Of a stretch of 64,000 nt of DNA, positions 35,251 through 47,700 are shown in pieces. The notes below the pieces were generated by a model. It worked only from the letters and a program-made list of their open reading frames with translations. It did no database searches and was not told where the DNA came from. Each line of letters opens with the position of its first letter. The first letter of the stretch is position 1. The translations under genes were made by a program, and so were the position numbers. This stretch comes from Phaseolus vulgaris (Eukaryota > Streptophyta > Magnoliopsida > Fabales > Fabaceae): assembly GCF_000499845.2 (NCBI RefSeq), contig NC_023755.2, positions 2,249,530 through 2,313,529 of the forward strand, in the 5' to 3' direction.

Positions 35251-37626
35251 CTTATCCACAAATAAATCAAATAAATCAGTTGATAGTTTAAATTACCCAC
35301 CTACACAAATCCTTAAATAATATTCGTTGGTAAATTTTCATTTTCATTTATTTATTGATAGAATCCATATAATATTCCATAAATAATTGACAAATATTTT
35401 GTAGTGAGTATATAAAAGATCATGATTGAAACTTAGTTAAACTAGTTTTTATTTTCAAGTTTCATATCTTCATATACGTGGATGAAGGAGATGGGTTCAT
35501 ACTTAGAAAATCTTAACTTCATCTTTCAATTTTGAGGTGTGTACATATATTGCCCTTTGTGAACAAATAAATAATCTTTTTTTTCAAGACAATTTTGGAA
35601 AAATTATAAAAAAATAAGAGAAATATTTAATTTTAATTAATGCATTAATTTATTAATATTTATATCTACCATTACTTAATGATTATTATAGTTAATAACA
35701 ATAGAAGTTTAAACAAATGATCGAATTAGGTAAGTTATATTATATGATATTTTTTACTAATATTTTATAAAAATTCATAGGAAATAATTTTTTTTTTCTA
35801 TATAATATTGTAATCCTGCAAAATATTTACATAATAAGTCATAAAATATGAAAAATTACACTAAACAGGTTAGTGCAATGATGAACTTTTCTTTCCTTTT
35901 CTTAATATAAACTCTTAGTGGAACAATTTAACAATTAATAATACGAATTAATAATTTATTGAGACTAACTTTACAAATTCGTGAAGTTGAAAAATGTCAC
36001 CTAATTTTTTAGTTTGAAATTAAAATTTATGAATAGAAAGGAAGAAAACCTATTGAATAAGTAAAATCTTACAAATATAACATTTATTATACTTTTTTTA
36101 GGAATATATCTCATTTCATTTCATGTGATATTTTTCTTTGGTTTATACAAAAAATAATTTTTATTACTTGTTTTTACCCTCTTCATTAAAGTTGTAAGAA
36201 AAAAATTTTAAATTCTATTTTTTTTCATTCAACCAATTCATCCTTCTTAATTATGATTTTGGTCCTACTTTATTTTATAATCACGAGGCCTTCAAAATAA
36301 TGACATAGTTGACTTAAAAAAAGTAAATTAAAATATAATGTCACATATGAACTAATTATTAAGACTAATAAAAAATTATAAGATATAAAATAAAAATAAG
36401 GTTTTTTTTATTAACTAAATGTGAATTTGCTTTAATTAAACATACATATTTTAGGCTTAACCAATTATTTACACGTACTTAACCACATGCAATTAATTAT
36501 ACAATATCTATCTGGAAAAAGACTTAAGCAATTAAAGTTAGAAATTAATAATTTATTTGCACGCAATTAATTACTAACCTGTGAAAATGACTTTACCTAT
36601 AAATCAATAAAAGATTATTTAGACTAACAATATTTTATAATTTTCAACTTTTTTCAGATTTTATAGATCTAAAGGAATATAATTTCAGTATTTAGTTTAT
36701 CACTAGTAGAAAAAAACACGTATTTTTTAAATATTTTAAAAAAATTGTTGCATGTAAATTTTTTTATTGTGTAAATGGTTTTCTATTGAGAATAATTATT
36801 TGAATTAAAAAAATAGTTATTTAAAGGGTAAAATTATAAGAAATTTAATTTATTGTTTTTCTTCAAATTTAAATTTCGCTAAATTTTTTTAAATCAAATT
36901 TTCAGTTTAAAATGAATAATTATTAATTTTATTATAGTTTAATATTATAAAGGATGAAATAAATACAAAAATGTGTATAAGGAATCCCTCTATATATATT
37001 GTTATAGATAAAGAAAATTTGGATTATCAAAATTTAATAATTTGATTAAAATGAAAAGAAAATTAACTATTTTCTTACTTTTATACTTTATGGATAAAAA
37101 AACTTCAGATTTTTCCATTGAAAACTATAATAATTACACAAAATAAAAATCGGTAGTTAGTGACTTCAATTAAAATTGTAACGTTAAGAAACGTTACTTA
37201 AACTCACTTAAATTAAAAAATTGTAACGTTTTAAAAGTCAAACTATATTAATTGAATAATAAGAAACATTAATTGAACTAACTTCAATTACAAGATTTTC
37301 TAACTTGCTCTAAATACATATTCTATTAACATAATATATATAGAAATAAATTATAGAAATTAAAAAAATAGGAATATAATATTCCTCGTCAATTACACTT
37401 CAACCTTCATTTGAAATTATCCAAAATTATTATCATTATTTCAGTAATTTATAATAATTTATCATATTTCACATCTTCTCAATACTCATATTATAAATAT
37501 GTTCCACCAAACACAAATACTTGATGCATCCAAAGTATATTAAAAATATTATTTTTCTTTAAGAAGGTGAAATGATGAAAATCAATAAATAGAATCTTCA
37601 ATTTAAGAGGAATTTGGTTAATGAAT

Positions 37627-37669
<43 letters not shown>
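37627..37669. repeat. Compound microsatellite (CA)10(TA)11
   Basis: Ten CA units run directly into about eleven TA units. Compound CA/TA tracts are hypervariable in plants. Confidence 0.9.
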
Positions 37670-38121
37670 TTGAAATAATTTCATTAAACTTAAAGAGAGA
37701 ATCATAAATTATTGTTGAAATTTTAAAATTAATTATTTTTATGGTATACAACTTTTTCTATGAATTTTCAACTTGAAGTATTTAGTGGGGTAAACAATTT
37801 TTATAAATAATAAAGGGAATATTTAGTATTTTTATAGAGGAAAATGAATAATATTTTTAATGTAAGGGTCATCATATATATAGGGTTATAACTTTAAGAT
37901 TTGGATTTTCTAAAGCTCATTTGTTAGAGTTTGTTTACATCATATAAAAATTTAAGATTCAGTATCTTAAAATAAGAATAATAAATATTATTTTTTTACT
38001 TAAGAACAACTCTTATCAGAACAAGTTCAGAAAAAAAAAAAATCTTAAAGTGTGATTTTAGTTGGATCAAGTGTAGATAAATTCATCATGACATATAAAT
38101 TATTATCTACCTATTTTAACC

Positions 38122-38545
38122 ACAATAATACTATTAATAGTAATAATAACATTAATAATAATAAAATTAATATTAATTACATTAACACTATTAGTATTGT
38201 TATTAACATTGTTGATATTGTTTTTAACATTATTAATGAATTTATTTACATTATTATTAATGTCATTATTAATGTTATTAATATTATTAATATTGTTATT
38301 AATAATGTTATTATTAGTGTTATTAATGTTATTAATAGCATTGTTAATAATATTCCTATTATTTTTATTTACATTATTAATATTTTAAATTTTAATAATA
38401 ATGGTAATATTATTAATATTATAATAATAAAAATAATAAATTGATAGTAATGTTATTAAAATTAATAATAATAATAATGACATTAATCATAATAATAATT
38501 TTAATAATAATAACTATAATCATAATAATAAATAATAATAATCAT
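38122..38545. repeat. ATT/AAT-rich tract that switches strand
   Basis: About 420 bp of interrupted trinucleotide-like sequence. The first 80 bp and last 150 bp are A-rich (AAT, TAA), while the middle 190 bp are T-rich (ATT, GTT), so the ends can pair with the middle. In one frame it reads as Ile/Asn, in another as Leu. Confidence 0.8.
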
Positions 38546-38618
38546 ATGATTATTAAGTTTATCTGGTAGTAAATCTCATGCGATGTGAGTTTGATTTCTC
38601 TAATAACAAATGGTTAAA

Positions 38619-38620
<2 letters not shown>

Positions 38621-38658
<38 letters not shown>
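38621..38658. repeat. (TAA)n microsatellite
   Basis: About twelve uninterrupted trinucleotide units following a short unique stretch after the ATT-rich tract. Confidence 0.9.
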
Positions 38659-39321
38659 TTTACCCACAAATTAGCAAGGTGGAAAACATGGAATTATATT
38701 TTCCATGGAAAAATTTTGTGGGAAATTTATCTAAGTCTTGATTTTCTATGGAATTTGGTCGTGAGCAATAACTAAGTAATTTCTGATTACATACATTTTT
38801 TTTTATAGTAGATAACTTTTTTAGTGGAACGTGCTTTCAGTAGATATATTAATTTAAAAGATTTTGTTTAATTATTTTAATAAAAAATTATTACACGTTC
38901 AATTTTTTTATCGAATTGTCTGTCATGAATAATTTATTAGACCATCTAACGTGAATAAAATCGTAAATGCTCGAATGATCTTCTATATATTGTGGCTATA
39001 CAAGACATCATTAGATTACAAATAATACATTTAATCTAAATTCTATTATTTATTTAACAAATCTTATCAGACTGTCATTAACATATGTTATTGACGCTCA
39101 TATTCTTCAAATTGTCTATCATACCCTCTAATGATATTGTAATTTGTAGAAATATTGTTTAGATATTTCAGTGTACAAGTAAGACATTCAAACAATTTTT
39201 GTTATCATAGAAACACAATATATGAACTCATAAAACATCTAGTGTCTCATCAAAACGTCCAAGGGCTTAATAGACTATCTAGATAAATCGTTCAGGGTTT
39301 CAACATATATCACACAAACAA

Positions 39322-39600
39322 AGATATCAGATGGTGAGAAGTTGAGGGGGACGTTTTTGCACATCATGACATATGTAGATGCACAACTTGAGTTGTAATA
39401 AACTTACTCTAATCCATTACTCTTGGGTTAACTTGGATTTGATTATATGTTAGTATTTGGTAAACATACTTAATTAGAATCTTCTGGAAAGCATGAATGG
39501 ATATTTTGCTTGTTGAATATCCTTGATGTATAGATCTATGTGTGGTTTATATGATTGTTATATGTTGGTATTTAAATAAAATTGAATTATTGTTGTTTAT
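39322..39600 (-). repeat. Dispersed repeat, copy B (inverted partner of 13583-13915)
   Basis: Reverse-complement counterpart of copy A, sharing CTTGTTGAATATCCTTGAT and AGATGCACAACTTGAGTTGT. Upstream in plus orientation lies GAGAAGTTGAGGGGGA, a good polypurine tract in the place where an LTR would begin. Taken as a relic of an LTR element, by inference. Confidence 0.58.
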
Positions 39601-41400
39601 TAATTAAAATGTCTTCTTTAATACCTTTTCTTATATTGAAAATATATTTCAACAACTTACCATAGCATGTGTTGTTTGTACGGTGAGTTGCGATGACGGT
39701 ATTATATATATGGACAAATATATATGTAAAAGTACAGGAACAACATTTGGAAGATAATAAATAATTTTCTACTCTCCTTTATTTCTCAGTATATATTATG
39801 TATCTTTACATTATGTTGGATCAAGTGCTTACTAATAGGCCAAAAGTTATAGCTGATAGTCAGGACACAACTCTTTCGGCATAAGAGCGTGATAGCCTAA
39901 GTGTCACAGTTTGATTGTAACTTGGCATACATGGCCTTCGTCACGGGACAATTGATGCCCCTACAACAATCTCCACATCAACAATTGTCTCATTATGAAT
40001 AAAACTTTGAATTATGATTCAACCCACTTGATGTATGTCATGAGAACATTGTTATATTAAACATTACATAATCTATTATATGTTACAAACTTAATATATT
40101 ATGTTTATAATATATAATCAATTATACGTATATAATTATATTTTAAACATAATAACTAAATTAATATATTTTAAAACTAAATTAATATTTAAATATATTA
40201 TTTAAACATTTAAGTATATTTAAATTATATATTTGAAATATATATAAATATAATTGTATGTGAGAAATGCGAACACAATGCTCATCATCCATTATACTAA
40301 GATAATAATAGATTATCCATATAAAATAGCGAGATAATCGATTATGGCCAACATATAATCAATTATTAGTTAAAAAAGTCACATAGTTGATTACAAAAGG
40401 ATTCACATATAATGGATAATCGATTATGAATTGAAAAAATTATTATACTTGATTATCTTCAACCTATAATCGATTATCCACTAATCAAATCCGTTTTTTT
40501 TTTGCTGCAAATGTTTTTTGGTTAATTACCACGAAAGCATTACCCAAACACACTAACACCATATCAAAAGCCTCATATTAAAACTGAAACGAGCATCCAC
40601 ATATTTCCCTACTCGCATTTTCGCACCTTTTAATGGATGCAAACAACGAGCACATCCGTCATTCCATCTGCGTGAACAATCAAGCAATGAAAACAAACAT
40701 AACATTAATAAATACGAAACCGTATATATTTTAGTGGATATTCTTTCCTCGTACAATTACAACTAAATATTTTTCTAAAAAACCATAAAGTAAACTAAGA
40801 TGTGATGTTTTATAATTAATTATACTTACAAACAAGCCATTAACCTTGAATCCTTCTCAATAATTCTACTCTCTCCCATATAATGGAGAAAATAAAATAA
40901 TGTTATATATTGTGAATAAAAAGCAAGTCCTCCTCCATTGGTAGAATGATAACACCTCAGCACTTCCTTTTTCCATTTTGTTGATGGAATAAAGGAGCAT
41001 TATTTTTCCAAAAGGAGTCGAATTTAGGAAGAACTTTGAGAGCTTGCAAAAGCATAAAAAATAAAAGTGAATGCATCCGTATTGGTATAGGTGCAACTCC
41101 AAATTTAGCAAGCACAGAACTCCAAGAACCTCTCACCCTTCACCCCTTTTATCTTGCCAATCACAACCTAAACAAAACCTAGTTTTAAAGAAAAATTGCA
41201 GAGATGAAAAGCGCACACACACACACATTATAATACAATATAAAACCAAAAGTAGGCCTAAAAAAACTCAAAACTATGGCACTTGTGTGAAGCAAAGGTT
41301 TTTGAGTTTCAAGTCCAAAGCCACCTACAACATCTCCTTGTTTTCTTCCTACCCACCTAGGCCAAACCCATTTCTCACAAATGGAAAAACAGCTAAATAA
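39601..41400. other. Spacer upstream of KEG
   Basis: Mixed AT-rich DNA. 39830-39990 resembles part of an LTR without clear borders. 40290-40490 holds repeated palindromes (listed separately). No gene found. Confidence 0.5.
40334..40477. repeat. Three spaced ATAATCGATTAT palindromes
   Basis: Perfect 12-bp palindromes at 40334-40345, 40416-40427 and 40466-40477, with a one-base variant ATAATCAATTAT at 40355-40366 and half sites such as TTGATTATC between them. I associate such words with a legume intergenic repeat; binding by homeodomain-type factors is possible but speculative. Confidence 0.7.
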
Positions 41401-41435
41401 AAAAAGAGAAAAAAAAAAGAAATAGGAAAATCACC

Positions 41436-41728
41436 TTGTGTTTTCTTTCTTTCTTTCCCTTTTGTTGAGCAACCACTTTCTCTCTTTCTATCTCTAAAAC
41501 CCTTTTTCTTTTTTCTCTCTAGATTTGGTTAATCATAAGGTTAATTGGTGAAGGTTAAGAGGTTCGGCCCATGGATCTACCATTCGCACCCCTCGCCACC
41601 TTTAATTCCGCGTGAAGGGGATCCTTGCGGTTCGGTTTCGGATCAAAGCGGCGCCGTTCCGTCAGTGGCGCGTGTGTATAAATAAGCTGAGAGAAGATAG
41701 AGAAAGAGATAGAGAGAGAGAGAGAGAA
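41436..41728 (+). promoter_or_regulatory. KEG promoter and leader: CT tract, uORF, TATA-like box, GA tract
   Basis: A CT-rich tract (41436-41522) typical of plant leaders or core promoters is followed by a 14-codon upstream reading frame (ATG 41571 to TGA 41613-41615), a TATAAATA (41677-41684) 45 bp before the KEG ATG, and a GA tract (41698-41727) touching the start codon. If transcription starts at the CT tract the uORF is in the leader; if the TATA is used the leader is only about 15-20 nt. The sequence alone does not decide. Confidence 0.5.
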
Positions 41729-44700
41729 ATGAAAATCCCGTGTTGTTCGGTTTGCCAAACGCGGTACAACGAGGAGGAGAGAGTTCCGCTTCTGCTCCAA
41801 TGCGGCCACGGATTCTGCAGAGACTGTCTCTCTAGAATGTTCGCGGCGTCTTTGGACGCCACGCTGGCGTGTCCGAGGTGCCGACACGTGTCCACCGTGG
41901 GGAACTCCGTGCAGGCGCTGCGGAAGAACTACGCGGTGCTCGCGCTGCTGCACTCCAACACTGCCGCCGCCAACGGCGGCGGGGGAGGAGGGGGAGGGGG
42001 GAATTTCGACTGCGACTACACCGACGACGAGGAGGAGGAGGACGGAGGAAGGGAGGAGGACGAGGACGACGAGAAGCGGCGGAGGAACAGCCGGGAGTCG
42101 CAGGCGTCGAGCTCGGGCGGGTGCGAGCCGGTGATCGAGGTCGGCGGCGGCGCGCACCAGGAACTGAAGTTGGTGCGGCGGATTGGGGAGGGGAGGAGGG
42201 CGGGAGTGGAGATGTGGATGGCGGTGATCGGCGGGGGCGGTGGAGGGGAGGGAGGGAGGCGGTGCCGGCACAGCGTGGCGGTGAAGAAGGTGGCGGTGGT
42301 GGAGGGGATGGATTTGGATTGGGTTCAGGGAAAGTTGGAGGATTTGCGTAGGGCTTCGATGTGGTGTAGGAATGTGTGCACTTTCCATGGGACAATGAGG
42401 GTGGAGGACAGTTTGTGCCTCGTGATGGATAAGTGCTATGGATCGGTTCAGTCAGTGATGCAGCGCAATGAGGGGAGGCTCACTTTGGAACAAGTGCTAA
42501 GGTTTTGGTTTTTATTTTTTTATTTGTGTTCTCTTTGTTTATTCTTCTGGTTAATCTTGTTGCCAGAAGTTTGATTAGTTTGGTTTGTTTGATGAGTAAC
42601 CATGGTTTTAAATTGCGGTTGTGTGATTATTGTGGTTTTAAGTTGAAGTTGCAGCTATAGTTGGGTTGTTTGTTCAATTTGTGGCTGCAGCTTCAAGTGA
42701 TGTGGTCTGCGTTTTGAAACACTATCAGTATTGTCACAGTTTCAATGATAACATTGATAAGCAGGAATCATTTTGGTTCAAATTTGGGGATAATGTGTTA
42801 ATATCTTAGTAGGCTGGACTAAATTATATGCATTCTTATTGTCCTCATCTTTTCGGTTAAAATTTGGAGAAAATGAGATGTTATTATGTCCCTGCCAGTC
42901 GTTGACTAATCAGTGTTTGGAGGGAGACGCTATCTATGTGTTTTTCTTGGCTGCCTGTGCACTTTTGTGTTTATTAAGCAACCAGAGAAATAGTTGAATA
43001 ATATGTTTATGAAATTGTTTCAGAAAGAATTGGTCAGGCTGATTTAGACCTTTGATTTTTTTTGCTTAATATGGACTGGGTAGTGTTAAAATCATTTTAC
43101 TGGAGTGAATATTACCATATTGCATTTCAATTTCCCTTGGCACTACGATTAAAATGACATTACAATTTTCCAAATGTAGATACGGGGCTGACATTGCCCG
43201 AGGGGTTGTTGAGCTTCATGCTGCTGGCGTTGTTTGCATGAATTTAAAACCATCCAATCTTCTTCTTGACGCAAATGGTCACGCTGTGGTTTCTGATTAT
43301 GGACTTGCTACAATTCTGAAGAAGCCTTCCTGTTGGAAGGCACGACCAGAGTGTGATTCCGCAAAGATCCATTCCTGTATGGAATGTATAATGCTCAGCC
43401 CACATTATACGGCACCGGAGGCTTGGGAACCTGTGAAGAAATCGTTAAATTTGTTTTGGGATGATGGAATAGGTATATCTTCGGAATCAGATGCCTGGAG
43501 TTTTGGTTGTACATTGGTGGAGATGTGCACGGGTTCCATTCCGTACGTGGAGCAACTCATTCTTTAATCAACTTTATTTCTTCTGTTCTTCCTTCTTTTT
43601 CAAAATTTCTTAGTGCAAAATCTATATGCAGTTGGGCAGGTTTAAGTGCAGAGGAAATTTATCGAGCTGTTGTTAAAGCTAAGAAACTACCTCCACAGTA
43701 TGCTAGTGTGGTTGGAGGTGGAATCCCAAGGGAATTGTGGAAGATGATTGGAGAGTGCTTGCAATTCAAGCCATCTAAAAGGCCTACTTTTAGTGCAATG
43801 CTGGCAATATTTCTCCGTCATTTGCAGGAAATACCACGCAGCCCTCCTGCAAGCCCTGATAAGTAAGTCTGTTAAGCTATTATAACCATGATTGCATCTT
43901 TTTGTGTTGGTTTTGACAGATTGGGAAGTTAAGGCTAGTTATGATTTTTAGTTTGGAAATGTGAGCTTCATTGAAATGAGCCAAATGGAAAGTTTTCATT
44001 GATGTTCGACTAGCAGCATTGTCTTATTCAATGTTTATACATTTGTGTGAATACAGTGGCTTAGATAATAAGGGCTCTGTATCAACTGTGATGGAGCCTT
44101 CACCAGTACCTGAATTGGAAGTTCCTCAGGAAAACCCTAACCAACTTCATCGACTTGTGTCTGAAGGAGATACTCCAGGTGTTAGGTTAGTTGATGTCAC
44201 AGCACTTCTTGTCTGAGCTAATTTATCTTTAAGCTTTATCATTTAATTCATTTGCTATGTATTCCTTGCACAGAGATCTTCTTGCAAAGGCTGGATTAGA
44301 AAATGGCAGCAACTACCTATCTTCATTATTGGAAGCTCAAAATGCCGATGGACAAACAGCTCTCCACTTAGCTTGTAGACGGGGCAGTGCAGAACTTGTC
44401 GAGACAATTTTGGAGTATAGAGAAGCAAATGTTGATGTATTGGACAAAGATGGAGATCCTCCTCTTGTTTTTGCATTAGCAGCTGGGTCCCCAGAATGTG
44501 TTCGCAGCCTTATCAAAAGAAATGCTAATGTGCAGTCAAGATTGAGAGATGGTTTTGGTCCATCTGTAGCTCACGTTTGTGCCTATCATGGCCAGCCAGA
44601 TTGTATGCGAGTATGTTTTACATAAATTGTACTTAGATGTTTCTTCTTCTTCCTTAGAACTATATTCATCTAGATTTTTGGTGGAGTAATAACAGGAATT

Positions 44701-47700
44701 ACTATTAGCTGGAGCTGATCCTAATGCAGTGGATGATGAAGGTGAATCTGTTCTGCATAGAGCAATTTCCAAGAAGTACACAGACTGTGCACTTGTAATA
44801 TTGGAGAATGGAGGATGTAAATCAATGGCCATCGTGAATTCAAAGAACTTGACGTGAGTAATGACATATTTCTTTACAATTAGATTGTTTTCCTAGTTTG
44901 TCAATCAGTATATATAGGTATGATATTCTGATCTTAATTAACCATTGTGAAATGAAGCCGCAGTTTATTTATTATTATTTATTACACAGAGAAAATAAAC
45001 AATTTTGCTGAAGTTGTCATTTTGTTATCATTTTTAATTTTACATTTATTGTTGTCTTCATGACCTGTTCACACCTTAACTTGGGGTATCACTTTCATGT
45101 TTAAAGATGCAGCTCAGCTGTTGAGCAGCTTTGAAGTATGATTTACTGTATTATTATTTTTTCTTATTCTTAGACACTTATATAGTTGTAAACATTTAAG
45201 GATAGGAATAGGAAAATGGCATTTGTTGTATGTCTATTATACGTCTAATCTGCATCTTTAGTTCAATAGCGATTTGAAGCTGACTAAGTGAAGCTTGCTT
45301 GTTACGTAAAATGCTGTTGGATTTTGTGAATGTGTTTTTTGGATTTTACTTGGGCTTTTATGCATGCATTTTGGATTTGACATTGCATCTTTGGATGATA
45401 GCTTTTTCCTTTCACTTTACAGTACAATTTTTTTAAACTATCATTAATTGCCAATGGACCATTATGGGAAAACCAAAAATGAGAGAAAGTGAGTCATTCC
45501 TGTTTTGAGCTTGAACCTGATAGTATAAATATCTCAGCCTGTTGAGTTGCTATGAAGTATGAATTACTGTATTATTATTTTTTCTTATTCTTTGACACTT
45601 CTATAGTTGTAAACATTTTAAGGATGGGAACAGGATATGGCAATTTTTGCACGTCTATTCTATATCTAATCTGCATCTTTAGTTCAATTAATGATTTGAA
45701 GCTGACTGAGTGAAGCTTGCTTGTTACGTAACATGCTGTTGGATTTTATGCATGTGTTTTTGGATTTTACTTGTGCTTTTATGAATGCATTGTTGGATTT
45801 TATATTGTATCTTTGGATGATAGCTTTTTCCTTTCACTTTACAGTACACCATTTCTAAACTATCATTAATTGCCCATGGGCCATTATGGGAAAACCAAAA
45901 TTCAGAGAAAGTGAGTCATTCCTGTTTTGAGCATGAACCTGATAGTATAAATACTTCATAGCAGCTCAGCCTGTTGAGTTGCTATGAAGAATGAATTACT
46001 GTATTATTATTTTTTCTTATTCTTAGACACTTCTATAGTTGTAAACTTTAAGGATGGAAACATGATATGGCAATTTTTGTACATCTATTCTACGTCTAAT
46101 CTAAATCTTTAGTTCAATTAATGATTTGAAGCTTGCTTGTACGAAAAATGATGTTGGATTTTATGCATGTGTTTTTGGATTTCACTTGGGCTTTTATGCA
46201 TGCATTGTTGGATTTTATATTGCATCTTTGGATGATAGCTTTTTCCTTTTACTTTAAAGTACAATATTTCTGAACTATCATTAATTTCCAATGGACCATT
46301 ATGGGAAAATCAAAATTGAGAGAAAGTGAATCATTCCTGTTTTTGAGCTTGAACCTGATAGTATAAATATGTCATAGCAACTCAGCCTGTTGTATTACTA
46401 TGAAGTATGAATGACTGTATTATTTGTTTTTTATTCTTAGGAACTTCTATAGTTGTAAACATTTTAGAGGGGAACAGGATAATGACATTTTTTGTATGTC
46501 TTTTCTACGTTTAATCTGCATCTTTAGTTCAATTTATGCTTTGAAGCCGACCGTGTGAAGCTTGCTTGTTGGATTTATGCATGTTTTTTTGGATTTTACA
46601 TGGGCTCTTATGCATGCATTGTTGGAGTTAACATTTCATCTTTGGATGATAGCTTTTTTCCTTTCACTTTACAGTACAATATTTCTAAACTATCATTAAT
46701 TTCTAATGGACCATTATGGGAAAACCAGAAGTGAGAGAAAGTGAGTCATTCCTGTTTGGAGCTTGAACCTGATAGTATAAATACTGCCTGTATTGGTTCA
46801 TTATGTAAAAATGCTTTATACTCTAGTTAACTTCCTAGCGCTGCATAGTTAGTTACTGTGAGCTATTGTTTCTGTTAAGAATTGCAACAGACCATTGTAC
46901 AAAAAATCCTGACCCTTTAGAGATTCAGAAATTTAACAACTAACTTTTCAGTTTTCTCTCAAATCATCTCTCAGAATTTTCTAGAACCAATTCTTGGTCC
47001 TGATTTGAGTTGTAAAGGAAGTTCATGAAAAGTTTTCGTTTTTGAGTGATAGTTTCTATTCCTTAATCCTTACAATGGTTACTGGGAAATTCCTTGCAAA
47101 ATCTGCTAAAAAATCAATATTATATATAATCAAGTAAAATACCACTGGATTCAGTACTGTTTTTCTTGCAAAGGACCAATTTAACTTTATCTGATGATAA
47201 CGACACTCAGAATTTGAGAATCACATTGCTTAATTTCTCATCATATTTTCTTGGAATTTCAGATTTAAAATTTAGGTTGGGTCTGTTCTAAAGTTATAAT
47301 AGTAGAAAGGAAAATTCTTTTAATGTCTCATCTTCTAGATAATTGAACCCCACATATTGTTAACTGTATCATTTATGTTAAATTGATATTTTGTCTCACA
47401 TGCATATATGATACTCAATTAATCAAACAGTCCTACTCTGGTGTTGCAGACCACTGCACTTGTGTGTGGCAACATGGAATGTTGCTGTTGTGAAGAGATG
47501 GGCGAAAGTTGCAACTTCTGATGAGATTGCTGAAGCAATTGACATACCAAGTCCTATTGGCACTGCATTGTGCATGGCAGCTGCTTCTAAGAAAGATCAT
47601 GAGAATGGTATCTAAAACTTCATTGCTTGATAATGATTTCAAAATTTGACTATTTTTTCAACTTGTTTATTTTATTTAGTGCATCTAGAAATGCTTCAAT

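Larger units (their letters stand above)
34441..39321. other. Long AT-rich intergenic region
   Basis: About 4.9 kb with no supportable gene. Holds a degenerate copy of the MITE family (35094-35250), a CACTAGTAGAAAAAA terminus-like word at 36710, and several microsatellites listed separately. The open frame at 38052-38444 is a by-product of an ATT-rich tract. Confidence 0.6.

Noticed and set aside
38052..38444. Open frame of 130 residues rich in Ile and Asn
   Set aside because: It is the translation of an ATT-rich low-complexity tract; other frames over the same bases are also open and no protein family fits.
41555..42395. Long minus-strand and alternate-frame open frames rich in Pro, Arg and Ser
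   Set aside because: They are shadows of the GC-rich first exon of KEG, whose frame has clear RING and kinase homology and correct splice sites.
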